DNA from: Polyangium sp. 15x6
GTDB taxonomy: Bacteria; Myxococcota_A; Polyangia; Polyangiales; Polyangiaceae
Direction of reading: 5' to 3'
DNA length: 54,525 nucleotides
Assembly (NCBI RefSeq): GCF_029960785.1
Contig: NZ_JASBQE010000083.1
Location: 1-54,525, forward strand
Position numbers and translations under genes: made by a program. Below, one piece after another: positions 52,078-54,525 of this stretch (positions are counted from its first letter, which is position 1; each line of letters begins with the position of its first letter). Below the pieces are notes generated by a model. That model worked only from the letters and a program-made list of their open reading frames with translations. It was not told the origin of the DNA and did not search any database.

Positions 52078-52695
52078 TCAGCGCGCCTTGCCGATCGCCT
52101 TCTGCCAGGACGGGCGCTCGCTGATGCGGCTCCACCACGCCGCGACGTTCGGGCGCTCCTTGACGATGTCGCCGAGGCCCGTGTCGAAGAGGTACTGGAA
52201 GTACGGCGCGTAGGTGATCTCCGCGATCGAGAACGAGCCGGCGAGGAACTCCTTGCCGACGAGCGCGCGCTCGAGCACGTCGAGGGCCTTCGCCGCGCCC
52301 TCCTTGCCATTCTTCACGACCTCCGGGTCCGGCGTCGTGCCCTTCATCGGCGAGAAGAAGATCTCGAGGATCGCCTTCATCGCGGGCGGGCTGAAGTACG
52401 ACTGCTCGACGCTGATCCACTGCTCCATGACCCCGAGGTCCTTCGCGTCCGTCGGGGCGAGGCCGCCGAGCTTCGCGTTGAGGTAACGCAGGATCGCGCG
52501 CGACTCGTAGAGCACGAAGCCGTCGTCCTCGAGGACCGGCACGACGCCGAAGGGCTGACGAGCGAGGTGCTCGGCCGACTTCTGGTCGCCCTTCATGATG
52601 TCGACGAGCACGAACTCGTAATCCACGCCCTTCTCCGCCAGAGCGCAAAGGACCTTGCGCGTGCACGTGCTCGCCGGATGACCGTAGACCTTCAT
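52078..52695 (-). CDS. glutathione S-transferase (phi/theta-like)
   Basis: 205 residues. The N-terminal thioredoxin-fold half (MKVYGHPASTCTRKVLCALAEKGVDYEFVLVDIMKG) carries the catalytic Ser/Thr-Cys region, with QPFGVVPVLEDDGFVLYESRAILRYL binding glutathione (the cis-Pro and the ES pair). The C-terminal helical half holds LAGSFSIAEITYAPYFQYL, the N-capping motif. It conjugates glutathione to electrophiles in the cytosol. ATG 52695 has GGAGGAGGA at 6 nt; an upstream in-frame ATG at 52752 adds 19 residues not seen in the family. Confidence 0.9.
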   Translation of the reverse strand: MKVYGHPASTCTRKVLCALAEKGVDYEFVLVDIMKGDQKSAEHLARQPFGVVPVLEDDGFVLYESRAILRYLNAKLGGLAPTDAKDLGVMEQWISVEQSYFSPPAMKAILEIFFSPMKGTTPDPEVVKNGKEGAAKALDVLERALVGKEFLAGSFSIAEITYAPYFQYLFDTGLGDIVKERPNVAAWWSRISERPSWQKAIGKAR

Positions 52696-52715
52696 GAGAA
52701 TCCTCCTCCCCGTCA

Positions 52716-52732
52716 CGAAACGGGACGTTTCG
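52716..52732. promoter_or_regulatory. operator-like inverted repeat upstream of the GST gene
   Basis: CGAAACG-GGA-CGTTTCG is a perfect dyad with 7-bp arms and a 3-bp spacer, 20 bp ahead of the GST ATG. The shape fits a TetR- or MarR-type repressor site. No regulator gene is adjacent in the window. Confidence 0.65.
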
Positions 52733-52815
52733 CTCCGCTGCATACTCCCCATTCTCGGCGCCGTCCACCGTCGCGGAAGGCCGCGCGTGATTGTGCGCCG
52801 CGTCGGGCGCGAGCG

Positions 52816-54525
52816 TCACAATCCGTAAACGTGGACGTCGTCGATTCGCCATTCCTCGGCGAGACCGTCGCCCCCGGCCGTCTGGTCGTCGTAATGGAAG
52901 CGGACGACGAAGGGCTTGCCGGCGACGAGCGCCGAGAGGTCGAGGCGGACGTGGCCCGAGGCGTCGAGCGTGTACGCGGCGACGGGGCTGAAGGGCCCGC
53001 CCATGACGGAGATCTCGACCGCGGCGCGGTCCGTGGCCGAGGTCCAGTGGTCGAAGGCGTGGTCGAATTCGAGGAAGACGCGCGTGAAGGGGCCCGCGTC
53101 GAGGGAAGGAGACGCGAGGATCTCGCCGTCGAGCGCGACGTTGCTCTCGTCCTTGAGGAGCATGAACGCGCCGCCGGAGGCGCTGCCCGTGGTGTTGTCC
53201 TGGAGGCAGCCGAGGAGCGGGTCGCAGCGGTAGAAGCTCTTGCCGTCGCCGTTCGCGTCGGTGACGACGAACGGGTCGAAGCCGGAGGAAAAATCCTGCG
53301 CGAGGAGGCTCGTCACGGCGGCGCATTTCGGGCCCATGCCGAGATCGACGCAGGCCGCGCCGTCCGCACAGCGGTTCGCCTTTCCTGACGCATCGCACGC
53401 GAGACCCGGGCCAAGAACGGGGCGGACCATGGCTTCGAGGGCATACGCGCCGAAGTCCATGGAGCTGAAGCCGTCGACGACGAGGTAATACGTGCCGGCC
53501 GCGAGGTTCGTCAGGCCGAACGACTCGGGATGGCCGCCGAGCTGGGTGTCGGCGCAGGCGAGCTCGCCCGCATTCATCGTGCAAGCGTCGAGCAGGTATA
53601 CGCCGGCGTCGAAGAGGGGCGAGGAGGGCGCGACGCGGACCGAGAGATCGGCGGGGCCAGGGAGCGTGAGCGCATAAACGGCCTCGGGGCCGGCGCCGGT
53701 GCAGCTCGCGGAGAGGGTCGCGCCGTCCGAGACGAGCGTGGTGCCGGCGTAGTTGCCCGCGCCGGCGGGGGAGGGCATTGCGCAGGTGCCCGAAGCGTCG
53801 ACGAGGGCGAATGGCTGCTCGGTGACGCGGAGCTCGTAGGGGCCGACGTTCGCGGCCGCATAACCGGAGACGACGAGGAAAACCGGCGTCTGGGGAGGCA
53901 AAACCGCGGTTTCGACGCGCGCGAGGGGACCGTCGCCGCTGTCGTCGTCGCAAGCGTGCTCTGTGCTGGTGTCGAGGCAGTCGAGGTAGGCCCAGGCGAC
54001 GGTATCGGCGAGCGCGCCGCCGATGTCGGTGGTCTCGAAGGTCACGCGCGCGGGGGAGGAGCCCGTGGTGTAACGGTGCACGACGGAAGGCGCCGTGGTG
54101 CCGCCGGCCGAGCAGGTTGGCGTGCCGAACCCGACGACGGCAGAGCCCATCGTGGTGCCGGCATAAACGAGCGTATCGCCCTGCGTTTGGCCCTTCGTGA
54201 GGAGATCGACGGCGTCGCCGCAGGTGGTGCCGGGCTCGAGGAGACATTGGGAGGAGCAACCATCGGCCGGCATCGTGTTGCCGTCGTCGCAGGTCTCACC
54301 CGGCTCGATGAGGTCGTTGCCGCAGACGAACGAGGAGCCGCCCTGGCCACCGGCGCCGCCATTGCCAGCGCCGCCGCTGCCACCACTTCCGCCAGCGCCG
54401 CCGTTGCCACCTACGCCGCCCGCGCCACCACTGCCGCCGACGCCGCCGCTGCCGCCTGCGCCTCCGACGCCGCCCGCGCCACCTGCGCCACCTTGCCCGC
54501 CCGCGCCACCTTGCCCGCCCGCGCC
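52816..54525 (-). CDS. Gly-rich, DUF4215-containing surface protein (N-terminus beyond the window)
   Basis: 570 residues visible; the frame is open to the right edge, so the signal peptide and start lie outside. Order from the N-side: 63 residues of GGxGG repeats (see repeat entry), then FVCGNDLIEPGETCDDGNTMPADGCSSQCLLE, the Cys-rich DUF4215 motif of myxobacterial surface proteins, then two pre-peptidase-like beta-sandwich segments (AVVGFGTPTCSAGGTTAPSVVHRYTTG...; GTTLVSDGATLSASCTGAGPEAVYALTLPGPADLSVRV). A C-terminal region with VFLEFDHAFDHWTS and FVVRFHYDDQTAGGDGLAEEWRIDDVHVYGL resembles a MAM/jelly-roll-like domain. No catalytic residues seen. An internal ATG at 54273 is not the real start. 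Confidence 0.82.
   Translation of the reverse strand, partial: GAGGQGGAGGQGGAGGAGGVGGAGGSGGVGGSGGAGGVGGNGGAGGSGGSGGAGNGGAGGQGGSSFVCGNDLIEPGETCDDGNTMPADGCSSQCLLEPGTTCGDAVDLLTKGQTQGDTLVYAGTTMGSAVVGFGTPTCSAGGTTAPSVVHRYTTGSSPARVTFETTDIGGALADTVAWAYLDCLDTSTEHACDDDSGDGPLARVETAVLPPQTPVFLVVSGYAAANVGPYELRVTEQPFALVDASGTCAMPSPAGAGNYAGTTLVSDGATLSASCTGAGPEAVYALTLPGPADLSVRVAPSSPLFDAGVYLLDACTMNAGELACADTQLGGHPESFGLTNLAAGTYYLVVDGFSSMDFGAYALEAMVRPVLGPGLACDASGKANRCADGAACVDLGMGPKCAAVTSLLAQDFSSGFDPFVVTDANGDGKSFYRCDPLLGCLQDNTTGSASGGAFMLLKDESNVALDGEILASPSLDAGPFTRVFLEFDHAFDHWTSATDRAAVEISVMGGPFSPVAAYTLDASGHVRLDLSALVAGKPFVVRFHYDDQTAGGDGLAEEWRIDDVHVYGL
54337..54525 (-). repeat. in-frame GGxGG repeat
   Basis: Sixty-three codons of Gly with Ala, Ser, Gln, Val and Asn in the third position of GGx triplets, encoded by repeated GGCGCGGGCGGC-type DNA. 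It forms a flexible or poly-Gly-II stalk between the (unseen) lipid anchor and the DUF4215 module, and extends past the window edge. Confidence 0.85.

Overview
The window is about 54.5 kb of very GC-rich, densely coded chromosomal DNA. The gene content points to a myxobacterium of the Polyangium/Sorangium type (Myxococcota, Polyangia). The signs are: many lipoproteins with Gly/Ser/Pro-rich linkers after the lipobox, an RCC1-repeat lipoprotein, a DUF4215-type Cys-rich surface protein, a Ser/Thr kinase, TPR proteins, and codons ending almost always in G or C. No rRNA, tRNA, insertion sequence, integrase or CRISPR array was seen. This is an inference from gene style, not a marker-gene assignment.

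Layout, left to right. (1) 1-5.7 kb: tail of an Ala/Pro-rich protein, pyrE, a Uma2-family nuclease, a 43-bp tandem palindrome array, a TPR protein with an ATPase that has lost its P-loop end, then glyQ and a single-domain response regulator. (2) 6.1-11.9 kb: a polyhydroxyalkanoate (PHA) locus made of an AMP-forming acyl-CoA ligase, the PhaR regulator, a phasin-like protein, a second acyl-CoA ligase, a short PhaE-like protein and a PhaC synthase. Two near-identical inverted repeats (TTGC-N3-GCAA core) sit where a PhaR operator is expected. (3) 11.9-15.9 kb: a small membrane protein, a Cys-containing small protein, a collapsed PP2C phosphatase remnant and two lipoproteins. (4) 16.0-20.6 kb: a three-gene overlapping operon ending in a radical SAM protein, then a Ser/Thr kinase with a degenerate GGDEF-like tail. 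(5) 20.6-23.9 kb: divergent sulfur-assimilation-type genes, a cystathionine gamma-synthase-family enzyme and a nitrite/sulfite reductase. The 500-bp space between them carries nine dyads (TCTG-N7-CAGA) placed every 42-43 bp. I regard this array as the most unusual feature of the window.

(6) 24-32.4 kb: a large esterase-like lipoprotein, a Mug-type DNA glycosylase, type II pantothenate kinase, an exported Tyr/Pro-rich membrane protein, a TPR protein and a beta-lactamase-family lipoprotein with a duplicated C-terminal module. (7) 32.4-38.8 kb: a TonB-dependent receptor plus HmuY-like lipoprotein pair behind a near-canonical Fur box, a DPP4-like S9 peptidase, and an outer-membrane beta-barrel protein with a cluster of TTGCGCAA sites upstream. 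(8) 38.9-45.2 kb: a flavoprotein, a steroid 5-alpha-reductase-family membrane protein, a dihaem cytochrome c lipoprotein, a methyltransferase, an EF-hand protein and a two-lipoprotein operon. (9) 45.3-54.5 kb: a GH13 enzyme; a four-gene envelope operon (lipoprotein, PHP phosphoesterase, large membrane protein, PpiC foldase) closed by a strong terminator; a glutathione S-transferase with an upstream operator-like palindrome; and a DUF4215/Gly-rich surface protein running off the right edge.

Starts were chosen from Shine-Dalgarno spacing, stop/start overlaps (ATGA, TTGA) and where family homology begins. All family assignments come from recognising motifs by eye; none was tested by a database search.
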